From: Selaginella moellendorffii
Taxonomy: Eukaryota; Streptophyta; Lycopodiopsida; Selaginellales; Selaginellaceae
Length of the DNA: 64,000 bases
Reading direction: 5' to 3'
Assembly (NCBI RefSeq): GCF_000143415.4
Contig: NW_003314359.1
Coordinates: 475,437-539,436, forward strand
A program made the position numbers and the translations under genes. How positions within the stretch are numbered: the first letter of the stretch is position 1; every line of letters starts with the position of its first letter. Shown piece by piece: positions 10,810 through 21,089 of this stretch. Below the pieces are notes generated by a model. It did not search any database. It was given only the letters and a program-made list of their open reading frames with translations, and was not told where the DNA came from.

Positions 10810-11933
10810 ATGGACGAATACGTGATGCATATGACTCGTTCCAATCTCTTGGACGTTTTGCTGGAAGATCTCCCGATAACAGCCAAGGTAATCAAGTACT
10901 CATTCGCAATCGAGAGTCAAAAATCTCTCTCTCGTTTTTTCTTTCTTCTTGTTTTGTAGAAAACCACTGTAAGCAGGATGATGTACGCTGCGAGGAATGT
11001 TTCAAAGGAGAATGACAAGGAGCGTCTCACAGGTATAAAATTCAAACGATCTCTGTTCCTTACTCACGTTTTGTTTTTACTTTCGTGTAGAATATCACAA
11101 GGAGGTTTTAGAACAAGCTGCTGAACACATTGAGAGAGTCTCGGGCTTTCTCCTCATTTATCCAACATGCTGCCTACATTTGGTCGAGGTTTGCTCGTTT
11201 GTTGGCTTTTTACTGATAGAACGTTGCCCTTTCAGGCGGAGACTCCAGTCTTGATTGAGATTTTGAAGGTTCTGGATTCAGATACCAGATACATAGACTC
11301 GGTTTCAGTGTTTTCATTTACCGAAGACGTCAGTTCTTATCGTTTTTACTTGTGTTTTTTGGGACGCTGACAGTGAGATTGCTCTCAGGTTCCCTATAGA
11401 CTCTTCATGGGCTGGATGAACGGCTTCATCATCTCATCCAATCTGGGACCTTACGAAGCTCATCCACGAAACACGCTCGTTAACGCTGTAAGATCCTTGC
11501 ATTCCTTTCCTATTTTTTGGAGGCGATTTAGTACTTTGTTTTTCAGATGTCGGAGTTTAACATCAACATGCTCAAATGGGGGAAACAGCTCTCTGAAATG
11601 GACAGGGTAAGAAGATTGATATTTTATCTCAGTCCCAGATTTTCAAAAGAACTTTGCTGTACCAGGAGCAACAAACGGTGGCTCTCGAGTCCATAAGAAC
11701 TGCAGCTGAAGAACTTCTTCCCGACGACGCTGGAATCATCTATGGAAGTGGGTAGTGAAAACCAAAAATCTCTTGTTTGCTTCAAGCGTTTTTTCTGGTG
11801 AATAGTTATATTGTGTGAGGACGTGCCGAAGCTCAAAGAAGTTCTAGAGCTCTTTGACAAACGCCAAGCCACGATAATGTACGACGCGGATCTCGTCTGG
11901 CCCAAACCGAAGCTACCGTACAAATTGAACTAA
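10810..11933 (+). CDS. TEX47-like (BLUF-domain-like) protein
   Basis: Eight exons join in phase: 10810-10887, 10960-11032, 11091-11188, 11236-11328, 11389-11487, 11547-11606, 11666-11747, 11806-11933 (236 aa). The ATG has a strong context (CCACCATGG). The core reads ERVSGFLLIYPTCCLHLVE, then VLIEILKVLD, then VFSFTEDVPYRLFMGWMNGF, matching my memory of the animal testis protein TEX47 (about 250 aa), a degenerate BLUF-like fold without evident flavin chemistry. In animals the family is linked to sperm; here I infer a role in motile sperm or basal bodies. The C-terminus is basic and Pro-rich (LVWPKPKLPYKLN). The family call rests on pattern recognition of a short core. Confidence 0.6.
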
Positions 11934-11989
11934 GTTTGGCCGAAATCGTACGGCTTGGTCTATTGTACGTAAACCCTAAACCCTCTTTG

Positions 11990-12616
11990 ATGATGAAGAG
12001 GGGACTTGGATTGAGGCTGCGTGAAGAAGATTGGCCGGAGCACTTCGCTAATCCATGGTGCTGCTCGCGATTCGTCTCCTACTGCACGGGCAAGCGGATT
12101 CCACTGCAGCAGTGCGATGATCTTCGTAATTCCTTGTCAATCAAGTGCCATGACGCGTCGCAATTTGGCGGCCGCGAGCAGCAGGGGAGCTCCTGCTGCC
12201 TCGAAGCCGCTTGCTTGAGCTGCATCTCGAATTCCAGTGGGCAGCTCGCGGGCCTGGATGGATTCCTGGGCAAGGCCGGAAAACTCGAGGGCTTGTGGGC
12301 GAGGGTGAAGGCTAAATGGTGGGGAATGTCCAAAATCCAGGACAGGTGCTTGCTGGTTCTGGATAAAGAAAAGCTTGCCAAGGCCTGCGCGAGCAGTGCG
12401 GTTGTGGAGAAGATCCGAGGATTCGTGTTTGTTCCAGAGCCCAGCGTGGCAACCACCAGAGGTCTCCTGGAAAACAATCTCGGGCTCATTGCTCATTCAG
12501 GAGGGTCTTGTGTTGCGTTGGTTGGATGGGACGAGGGTGGCTGGATCATCGAGGGCACACCCTCGAAACTAAGCTACGAGAGTAATCTGTCAATGATCCT
12601 GGTGCTTCTCGTGTAG
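11990..12616 (+). CDS. Hypothetical single-exon protein, Cys-rich N-terminal half
   Basis: An open frame of about 209 codons from the MMKRGLGLR start (an upstream ATG lies at 11936, only two bases past the TEX47-like stop). The first 85 residues hold many cysteines (WCCSRFVSYC, SSCCLEAACLSC); the rest is mixed alpha/beta-like (GFVFVPEPSVATTRG, GSCVALVGWDEGGWIIEG). No signal peptide or membrane segment. I do not recognise a family. Because it starts within 60 bp of the preceding stop it could be 3'UTR, but its composition is protein-like. Confidence 0.4.
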   Translation: MMKRGLGLRLREEDWPEHFANPWCCSRFVSYCTGKRIPLQQCDDLRNSLSIKCHDASQFGGREQQGSSCCLEAACLSCISNSSGQLAGLDGFLGKAGKLEGLWARVKAKWWGMSKIQDRCLLVLDKEKLAKACASSAVVEKIRGFVFVPEPSVATTRGLLENNLGLIAHSGGSCVALVGWDEGGWIIEGTPSKLSYESNLSMILVLLV

Positions 12617-15600
12617 TAGAGATTCATCAATGCAAATTTCTTCCTTGCACAAGTGAGAAGGTGGAGAATCACCGCGGGAAAAACTTGCACTTCCATCGCC
12701 AAAGCTTATTAGAGCTTAGGGTCTATTGATTCTATTTCGGGCTCCATCTTGCCCATAATTGCTATTAAAGAATAGCAACTATTTTGGGAAGAAAATTAAT
12801 GATATAAACTGTAAGTTCAAATAAATTATAACTAGTAGTTTGCTATAGCATTGGGGACATGCATGCAAGGCAGACGTGAATGCGCTTTTAGATGCCAGAT
12901 TGCACACATATCGAGCGGACTATGCAGTTGCTGTGGAAGCTTTGCACGGCTGGGGCCGGCAATCAGACACTCTTCCAGGAGCCAGCAGCTCTAGGACGGT
13001 GCGTCCATGAGGTTTCCAGCATTCTATCATCATGGAGGTTCGATACAATCTACGGCGGAGTAGGAAGCTGCTTGGGGGGCTCGTCCTCAGAGTGCATGAA
13101 GGCCTCTTTAGCTGTGAAGTACCCGTCCTCGTCCTCCTCGGCCATACAAGAGTACTGTGGCGACTTGCAAGATTCCCACAAGACACTTGCAATTGAGGCA
13201 AGATGGTGGACATAGATTGCGAACTACTAGCCAAAGTGGCAGCCGACGGAGGAGGGTCTCGGAGCTCCTAATGCCCCTGCAACCACCATTCGGCCATGAC
13301 GCTGAGTAAAAGCCCCTCCACTCTGCGTGCCGTGGAGGAAATCCAGAAATCTGCAAGGCGAGAGTATAACGACATTGGGGAGAGAACAATATGCTCACCT
13401 CAGCACTGGACGCCTAAAGTCCGTGTTCATCAGGTCCCCGATGAAATAAGAACCACACCTTGTCCGGCGTAAGTTCGTGCTCGACCTGTATACTCCTGTG
13501 CTAGACTCTCCAAATAGAAACTTTCACGTAATTCTAGTTCATATAAGGCTTATACGCCAAAGAGGAAGACCTGTGGAAAAAGAAAGGGAAAGGCCAGAGC
13601 TCAAAGAGGTGTCCCAGACGTTTGGCTTTCCTCCTATACAGCAAGGGCTTTGATTTCACGAAAGTCTTGGCAATAAATCCTTGGCTTGCTCTCGCACCAA
13701 AACAGCAAGGTCGGTGAAAATCTTATGCACTTCTCCTACGTCATTGAGTGCCGTCTTTGCTCGACTAGCATTCGTTCCAGATCAACCGTCTTCAAGAAGC
13801 TCGTCAATAATTTTCTGAAGTACGCAAGTCCTGGAACATTTGTCGACTTTGCTTGCTTCCTTCACCGTCCAGTCACAAATTGCAGCAACATATTGGGAAC
13901 ATGGTGATGAACACCTTGAATGCGTGACTTAAGCTGAGTGTAAGATCATCTTCTTACAAATACGAAGATGCAAAGCTTGCAAGAGATTGACATTCAAGCA
14001 GTCAAAGCTGCCGAATGGAAAGCAGCGGACCCTTCGTCCTTCGAGGACATAAATAAAGTTTCCGTCTTATTTCATATAGCGCTGAGCTTCACTGGCTGGT
14101 GGCAACACAAAAAAAATGGGGCTAAAAGTAATTCTCCTTATTTTAGGGCTATACAGAACGGATGCGACTGTGGGGGAGTGCAGGAGCGAGTTGTGTTAAT
14201 TTTCCATGTAGCTTATCCGAGCGTAAGAGATATTTCTATTCTGTACATCTCGAACTTCGCCGATCTCGACTCATGGTCACATTCTCTGGAGCTGTCAACG
14301 TTCGGTACTGAGCTCGCATTCACAAAGTAAGATGCATTGTACTTTTTCAAAACACGGGCTCTGGTAGGAACATCAGATTGCTGGGTATGTTCTTGTCAGA
14401 TGGATTGCTGCTGTTGCTGTAAATGTTTGCTTTGGTTTTGGTTATAGGATTGGTGTGCGCGAAACGTGGTGCTTGGAGACTCACATGTGCATGTGTTTGG
14501 CGAGGCCTTTGCGTCGGTGATGCTGTGCCGAAGCGGGAAGGACGAGATGCTGACCCGTCCAAGTTCTCTCTACCGTCTCAAAAATGCTAGTCCCCCGCAA
14601 AGTAGCAGTGAACCTTTTTATTACCACAAGGCTCTTTTGTTGAAATTTGTTATTCTGAAGCTTGTGGACGCAGGAGTGGCTGACTACAGCAGACTCCTAT
14701 CTTCTCGTTGCATCAGCACACCTAAATTGTCACATGGATGGCTATTATAGTAGCGTTTTCACCACTCGGATTGACGCACTGGGGAGTATTGTATACTTTT
14801 GATCTGCAAACGAGCTTGTAATGTGCGAACTAGTACAGGAGGAAGCTTGCCGCCAGATTGCCATAGGGACCGATGAATGCAGGACATTCGCACTAGTTCC
14901 TGTTGGAGAGCTGCTGTGACAGAAAGTGGCCAATGGAGTAGAGGACAAAGAGGAAGACCCAATCAATTTAAATCCCGAGCCTGTGGATGAATATGAGTCT
15001 GAAGATGAAGATGAGTCTGAAGACGAAGAAGCGATGTTAGACCCTGTGGTTTCCGCCCCCTAGGTACGTACAGTACATCAATTATAGCTATATGACCATA
15101 TTACTGTTTTCATTCAATGTGAACGCTCAAGTACCCGAACCCTTTACCTGTTGACCCCGATGGACCTCAAGGTAATAATACTTCAAATTTGGCTTTTGAT
15201 AAGGAAAAGGACCTCAAGCTTGTTTGTAAAGTCGGCTCTTGCAAGTTTGTGATTAAAAGAGGGTACACGGAAGGAAGGACGCTATTGTAGTTCCTGTTGG
15301 AGGTCAGATACACAGAGGTAAAGTTTTTGTCCTTTCTTTTCTTTTCAGAAATATGTATTGCTACTAGGTCGAGCTTTACTGGCTTGGATATCATGTAACT
15401 GTCTTTCTTTATTTCGTTTTTACCTTTTAACTGACTTGTTTCTCAGCCCTTCAGGAGGACTGCCAGCAACTAAAATCATTATTACTAGAGGCCCAAAATA
15501 CTTCAAAGACCAGTTCAAAGTCGGATTAGACATAACAGTGGAAGTAATTCAAATGATTTTAGATGGAAAATTGAGGTAAAAAAGGGAAGATATAAACATT

Positions 15601-16329
15601 AAAGGAGATTATCATTTTTATTGTGAGAATAAATGTTATCATACCTATCTCTAATGCAAAAAAGAATAGAAGGATATAAAAACATTTAGAAGTGGTACCC
15701 AAGCGGGCAATCTAATTATTAAAACATGATAAACTCATTGCTTGGAAATGATATCTTGAATTTCTGAAGGAAATTTACAATAAAATGAATTAACATGTTT
15801 TAAAGAATGAAATTATAGTGGCTTTGTTTTTATAACATATATGATTTTCACCCCAAGTGGAACCTAACCGTTAAATATGTGTGTTAAATAAAATGTATAT
15901 TTAAGGGCTTTGGGCCATTAAATAAAGGAATGGCGTTGACATATTGTTAAAAAATGAAGGAGTTAAAGCATTAAATAACTCCTAAACATATAACCAAAGA
16001 TTGAAAGAATAAAAGTATGAAAAATTCTTGAACATATAACCATAGAGCAAAGGAGTATAAACATAGAGTAACATTAAAACAGTCCTAAAACATACCAAAA
16101 CTAACATACACAATAGAATTAAATAGAGTTTAGTATTATTTCAATATAGTGGTGACATTCTCCTACGTTCATCAGTTGCTTTGGTGAGATCAATCAACCC
16201 ATCAAAGCACACATGACAAGTTTTTTTTTCTCTTTGCAGCTCATCCTCTTCCAAGTTCTTCTCTTTAGCACCATTGTTTGTGCGATTGTCTGGTAAGAGT
16301 TTTTTAATTTTTGCCTTGGATTTCCGTTT
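12617..16329. other. Degenerate intergenic DNA with coding-like scraps
   Basis: No complete gene is visible. Short protein-like stretches occur: an acidic run on the plus strand near 14985-15055 (DEYESEDEDESEDEEAMLD), DLKLVCKVGSCKFVIKRG near 15210, and FKDQFKVGLDITVEVIQMIL near 15500. On the minus strand AEEDEDGYFTAKEAFMHSED lies near 13100 and a Lys-rich 64-codon ORF at 16141-16335. All end in stops or lack starts. From about 15580 the DNA is AT-rich. I read this as remnants of genes or mobile elements. Confidence 0.4.
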
Positions 16330-17086
16330 GCTCATCTCGTGTCAGGCTTGGCAAACGCTCATCCGAGGACTTCTCTGTGTTCCTTAGGTAAGTCTGTGAA
16401 TGTTAGTTATAGGACTGAAAGGATCGTCCATGCCAGGAGCTTCTGCCATTGCATTCTTCACCATAACACTGGGTGCACCGTTTGGAATCGAGTCAGTGAA
16501 GTTAAAAGAATGAAAAACAGCATTTTTCATTTGCTGGCAGGTTTTTCTGGCCGACCTTCACTTTGGAGCGTTTCCATGTCAACTTTGATGGTCTCTCGGT
16601 TTTTTTTTTGTTTGATTCCCCTAGTTCTTATCCCGCTCTTGCAACGCAGGTCACTCCCGCTGGAATGGTTCTAGGCCCTTCATGGCGACGCTGGCAACAA
16701 GTTTTCGCATTCACGAGGTTCAAGCTTCATCGAATACTTTTCTCTTCTCAGCTTCTCAAGTAGTAAAGTTTGCTCTCGACTTTGCAGGCCAAGCGGTTCT
16801 CTGGAGCTGCTAGTTTGCGTGCCTGCTCATGGTGCTGCTGTGGGAGCCTGGATCGGTGCCTGGCCAATGCCCCTGGACTGGGAACGCGAATGGCAGGTCA
16901 GATACATCCGCTCCTTTTCCACTCTAGTTTTCTACCCTCGCTCCTTTTCCACTCTAGTTTTCTACCCTCGCTCCTTTTCCGCAATGGCCAATCTCATGTA
17001 CTTATGGAGCAACCGGTGGCTACTTGCTGGGATCTCTCTTGACATTCATCCTGTTCGTGCACAAGAGCGGGAAAAAGGACTAAAGC
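16330..17086 (+). pseudogene. PIGF: PIGF-like GPI-anchor gene, 5'-truncated and frame-disrupted
   Basis: PIG-F stabilises the GPI ethanolamine-phosphate transferases in the ER. Segments in order: WQTLIRGLLCVP (about 16350), GASAIAFFTITLGAPFG (about 16435), PSLWSVSMSTLM (about 16560), VTPAGMVLGPSWRRW ending at an ACGAG donor (about 16651-16717), GSLELLVCVPAHG plus GAWPMPLDWEREWQ (about 16785-16896), and WPISCTYGATGGYLLG with the tail FVHKSGKKD and a stop near 17085. The 3' exons keep clean phases, but the first segment runs into an in-frame stop at its GTAAGT donor, the second and third cannot be joined in phase, and no N-terminal exon is visible upstream. A 30-bp duplication disturbs the last intron. 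Probably a decaying copy. Confidence 0.7.
16911..16980. repeat. 30-bp direct repeat duplicating a splice acceptor
   Basis: The unit GCTCCTTTTCCACTCTAG plus TTTTCTACCCTC occurs twice in direct succession and starts a third time, in the last intron of the PIGF-like copy. Each full unit carries a CTCTAG acceptor. Splicing at the first would add codons ending in an in-frame TAG; only the second stays open. Confidence 0.85.
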
Positions 17087-17994
17087 AAATCGAAAGAGTC
17101 ACAAACCAGAGAAAGGTTTGATCTATCTACTGCGTGATTTTGTTCATGTAATTTCTTAGATCACCTCTTCCAGAACAAGGAGGATCTGGAACTATTTCAC
17201 GTGTGTGTGAGTCGGCAACAATTCGCTCCAACAGTCCCAATGACCAAAGCATGAACTTGGCTGAAAGAAAAAAAAAGAGGACAAAAAAGAAACTAACAGT
17301 ACCGCCAGGAATAACCCGTGACGAGTGGAAGCACACACTTTCGGATGATTCCAAGGCTTACATCACACTGCATGGATCAGACTACAAGCCAAAACCAACC
17401 AAAAGGCTAGCTCCAAAGACCAACATGACAAAAAAAAAAAGGGCCCACTCGCAAAGTCACAGGTTAAAATCAACAATTATTTGAAACCTTGCATTCTTCC
17501 AAACAGGGGTCCCCATTGACGCTTCAAAATCTTCCATTCTCTCCACACCCTAGAAGTCCTCAAATATCTCTCTCCCACACACCAACTGGATGGACTTGGT
17601 TTTTTGCCGATTTCTCCCCTTGCAAGCTTTTCTCTGTGTGTGCGTCCAAAGAGCCCATTGACTTCTCTCCAGCTGCTCTTTCTTCTGTTCTTCTCTGACC
17701 CCTCCGTGTAAGAACCCCCGTGGCTTGTTGGCTGGCGGCCTCCAAATCCAAGTTGGTGAAGCCTCGCGAACATCACAAGCTTTTCCTCTGGCCTTCTCCA
17801 ACGACCGAGTAAATGCGCGTCGCCCCCCAAGCTCAAGATCATCCACCCAGCCTCTCGTGGACTCCAGGAGAGTTTTAGCGTGATCGCCGATGATCAACCA
17901 AGCTCCATATTATATCACCCTGGAAGCGGTCGTGCGTTGTCCGCGTGGTGGTGTAGCGCGTAAGTGACCGCGTCACTCGCTCTCCGGGGGCTTA
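17087..17994. other. Intergenic, no gene seen
   Basis: A Lys-rich 93-codon plus-strand ORF (17203-17484) and antisense frames exist but show no recognisable motif or splice pattern. 17500-17700 is pyrimidine-rich. Confidence 0.5.
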
Positions 17995-19599
17995 CTACAA
18001 GCACACCGGGCAGCGGATGAGCCCGTTCTCGTTGCAGTACGAGCAGCGGACCACCACGCCCGAGCCCGAGAAGTCGCCGACGCCGCCGCCAAACACCACC
18101 ACCTTGCAGCTGCCGCTACACTCGAGGCACGGCACGAACCTCACGCCGCCGCACCCCTCGCACGCCGCCACCGAGCTCTGCCGCGGGAGCCCCTCCACCA
18201 GCCGCCCAATCAGCCCGTCCTCGTTCATCTGGCTCACCTCCTCCACGCCTCCCACGTATCGGCCCCCGATAAACAGCCTAGGAACCGGCATTGGCGGCGC
18301 CGGGGAGCCCTTGGCGGCGGCGTTCTTGCGCTCCGCCACCTCCACGAGCAGCTCCTTGAGCTCCTGCCGAAACTCCGCGTGCATGGACACGTCCCGCTCG
18401 TCGATGGCCACCCCGAACCCCTGGAGGATCATGCGCACCTTGCCGCAGTCCTCGAACGTTTTCCTGATGCCCCGCAGGCTCGTCACGTACAACACGGCTC
18501 TCCTCTCCCCGCGAGGCGGGCACACGGCAGCCAGGCCGTCGAGCAGCGTCTTCTCCTCCACCTGGTCGATCGCCAAGACTTTGCTCGACATCATCTTCTT
18601 TGAGACCACCGGCGGCGCCACCTTTTGGATCGAGCGCTGCTGCTGCTCGCCTTGCCCCTCCTCCGGCTGCTGGAACGTCTTGAGCACCTCCGGGTCGAAC
18701 AGGGACGACGATTCCTCCGAGTCGCCACACGAGGACGAGGCGTCGTATGAGCTCGAAGAGGACGAGGACGACGAACTGGTTGACGCCACTGTGGCGATTG
18801 AAGTGCTCTGTGCTCTCAGCTCCTCCAATGTAGCCCCGTAGAACAAGCCCTTCATGGACTTCGTGCTGTCGATGATCCCCCTGGCCGGGCTCGACTTGAC
18901 CGAATTGCTCTGGAAATCCTCGCGGCTCTTCCTGTAGCGAAAAAAGACCTGTTCCTCCTCGTCGGCCACCCCGCGGCTGATCGAGTTGAGCGCGTCCAAA
19001 GCCCGCAGCTTCTTCTCGAAATTCGGCAGCGCCAGTGCCACGCTCCTGATCTTCACGTCCAGCTCGCGCATCGAGTCCACTGAAGAGATTGATCGGCTGA
19101 GCGCCCTGCTCCTCATCGCCCTGCGCTTGCTTACCATGCTCTTGTGCCGGGAGCCAGCGGAGCTGTCCTCCTCGACATTCTCGGTCTCGTCCGTGAGGTC
19201 CTTCATCAACTCCCAGAGATCGATCACCTCGGCCTCGGGGACGCTGGGCAGCGCCGCCGGTTTAGAGAGGTCGAGTGGAGCCGGCGGAGAAGCCTCGATC
19301 CTCCCCTCTAAATCCTTGGCGCCCGCTGCCAAGGGAGCTGCCATGGCTGCTTCTTCTTCCTTCTCCCCATTCTCGATGCTGGCGTATCCAATTCCATCCT
19401 CGTCAACATCGGGGATCTTGAGCGCGCCATAGGTGCTCGACGTGAGCGCGACCGAGTGGAACCGGAGGGGCTGGGGAAGAGACTTTTGCTGCTGACGAAG
19501 GGGCATCGACAGGCTGCGCACAAAGCTCCGGGAAATCGGTGGATTCCATCCATCCCTCCGCGCCTGCATTTCCAAGCTCTTGGACGACGAGCAGCCCAT
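17995..19599 (-). CDS. Glutaredoxin-like protein, putatively N-myristoylated
   Basis: Single exon, 534 aa. MGCSSSKS at the start is a strong N-myristoylation signal, implying a membrane-associated pool. Residues 60-340 are low-complexity (Ser runs near 280). The glutaredoxin-like domain starts near 365 (AVLYVTSLRGIRKTFEDCGK), continues with RDVSMHAEFRQELKELL and ends with PRLFIGGRYVGGVEEVSQMN. A C-terminal zinc-binding-like Cys array follows (ACEGCGGVRFVPCLECSG; RCSYCNENGLIRCPVCL). This matches the plant At5g39865-type family. The usual CxxC active site is absent: the position reads SLRGIRKT, as in that family, so ordinary thiol-disulphide chemistry is doubtful. Confidence 0.93.
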   Translation of the reverse strand: MGCSSSKSLEMQARRDGWNPPISRSFVRSLSMPLRQQQKSLPQPLRFHSVALTSSTYGALKIPDVDEDGIGYASIENGEKEEEAAMAAPLAAGAKDLEGRIEASPPAPLDLSKPAALPSVPEAEVIDLWELMKDLTDETENVEEDSSAGSRHKSMVSKRRAMRSRALSRSISSVDSMRELDVKIRSVALALPNFEKKLRALDALNSISRGVADEEEQVFFRYRKSREDFQSNSVKSSPARGIIDSTKSMKGLFYGATLEELRAQSTSIATVASTSSSSSSSSSSYDASSSCGDSEESSSLFDPEVLKTFQQPEEGQGEQQQRSIQKVAPPVVSKKMMSSKVLAIDQVEEKTLLDGLAAVCPPRGERRAVLYVTSLRGIRKTFEDCGKVRMILQGFGVAIDERDVSMHAEFRQELKELLVEVAERKNAAAKGSPAPPMPVPRLFIGGRYVGGVEEVSQMNEDGLIGRLVEGLPRQSSVAACEGCGGVRFVPCLECSGSCKVVVFGGGVGDFSGSGVVVRCSYCNENGLIRCPVCL

Positions 19600-21089
19600 G
19601 GCCGATCACTGCGAAGCTGTGATTTCCTGTCTAGGATCAACCCCGCTGCTGTGAAATTCGGCCCCGGACCCTACCGCGCGCATGCATTGATCGATCGCTG
19701 CTCGGATTTGGGGCGGATTTCCCCAGCTGCGCGGAGCGGCCGAAGCATTGCGGGCTGTTTTGTCCCAAGATCAAGAAAAACCCGGCCCTAGCAGCGATCC
19801 AAGACGGAGTAACTCCGCGAAATCCAGAGGCCAGAGGCGAGAAAGATTGGAAGAGGGAACAAACCAGCTCCAAAATATTTGGGGGATTTCCCTCTCGCGC
19901 GATGCCGGCGATGGAAGATCAAACCATCAATGAAGAGCGAGTGAAGAGATCGTTTATCCGCCCCGGTCCTCCTCCCGCATCGTTGTGCGCATTGAATTCC
20001 TTTCCTCTCCACGACGAAACGAGCGAAACCAAAACGAGCAAATACGCTACAAATGAATCTCTCCTCTTATAACTGGAGCCCCCAGAATGAATGAGCCACC
20101 CCTTTCAAACCAGTCCCCTCGCCATGCAAGCCCATGGCTATAGCTTCCCATTCCCCAACGCATGGGACAGTGGCGGGAGTGGAAAGCTTTAGCCTGGGAG
20201 CTCAAAAGCCCTGGACAAACTTAGCGTAGCTACCTCTGGCGAGACCTCGGACAAATGCCACAGCTCTATACTTGCCAAAGTTCCTTTGGTAAAGTCTCGG
20301 GATTCTAGTCCTGTTGCGCTAAATGTAGCGGTCCGCTATCTCTCTCGTTGGTCACATACGACGGCGCAGCAGCGTGTATCCTCGCGTGAAGGGTTGAATG
20401 GTTGAATATACCGGGTCATACGCCTTGGACTTTCTTGGATTCTAGTGATCGGCGGTTCGATTCCTGGGAAGCTCACAACGCGTAACAGAGTGTTTTAAGC
20501 TTGTGTGTAAAGTGCGAGCTTCTGGCTGGCACTAGTGAAGTACAACTGGATTCGAATGGGTGAATATCCCATTTCCAGATTCCAGTACTTTGCCTTGTTT
20601 GTTGGATCACGCATCACAGCTTTCGGGACCATGGTTTGATTTTTTCGTCCGTTGGAAAGATAGAAATTCTTGTCTAGCTCCGTGGGGTGTGTTTGTTTTC
20701 AATCATGAAGGATTCCTTGGAGCACTTAAAAACTTGTCAAAGTTCTTTGAGCCTTGGATTCCAGAATTTTCTTATCAAAGGCTTAGCTCGAGGAGGTCTG
20801 TAGCAGCAATCCAGATATCCAAATCCAACAGTAAAAGCTCACACAGATCTACGCAAGCCTTGCCGGTAAAAAGCGAGACCATGAAAGCGATAGAACGACC
20901 ACCAGATTTTCAGATTTTCTGCGTGTCGGAGAGAACCAACCATCCTTGCGTAAACTCATCTGATTAAACTTATAAACACCCTTTAGTGTACAAACAGCCC
21001 AAAACCAAGAACAAAAAACACAGAGCAAGACGACTACAAAGAATCCCATCACACATACCTCCCTCCCTAAACAATTTTGTTCACACCCT
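19600..21089. other. Intergenic with a tRNA-like B box (possible SINE)
   Basis: No coding gene. 20454-20464 is a perfect RNA polymerase III B box (GGTTCGATTCC) in the context ATCGGCGGTTCGATTCCTGG; no complete tRNA can be folded around it. A similar element lies at 23283-23345. I infer a tRNA-derived SINE or tRNA relic. Confidence 0.4.

Noticed and set aside
12892-13398. ORFs on both strands near 13 kb
   Set aside because: No start, splice pattern or family motif beyond one acidic/aromatic stretch; stops interrupt every frame.
14985-15060. Acidic ESEDEDESEDEE run as a nuclear-protein gene
   Set aside because: Simple-sequence codons in GA/GAT-rich DNA; frames before and after are closed.
18017-18841. 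274-codon ORF opposite the glutaredoxin-like gene
   Set aside because: Shadow of the GC-rich coding strand; Ser/Thr/Pro-rich without features.
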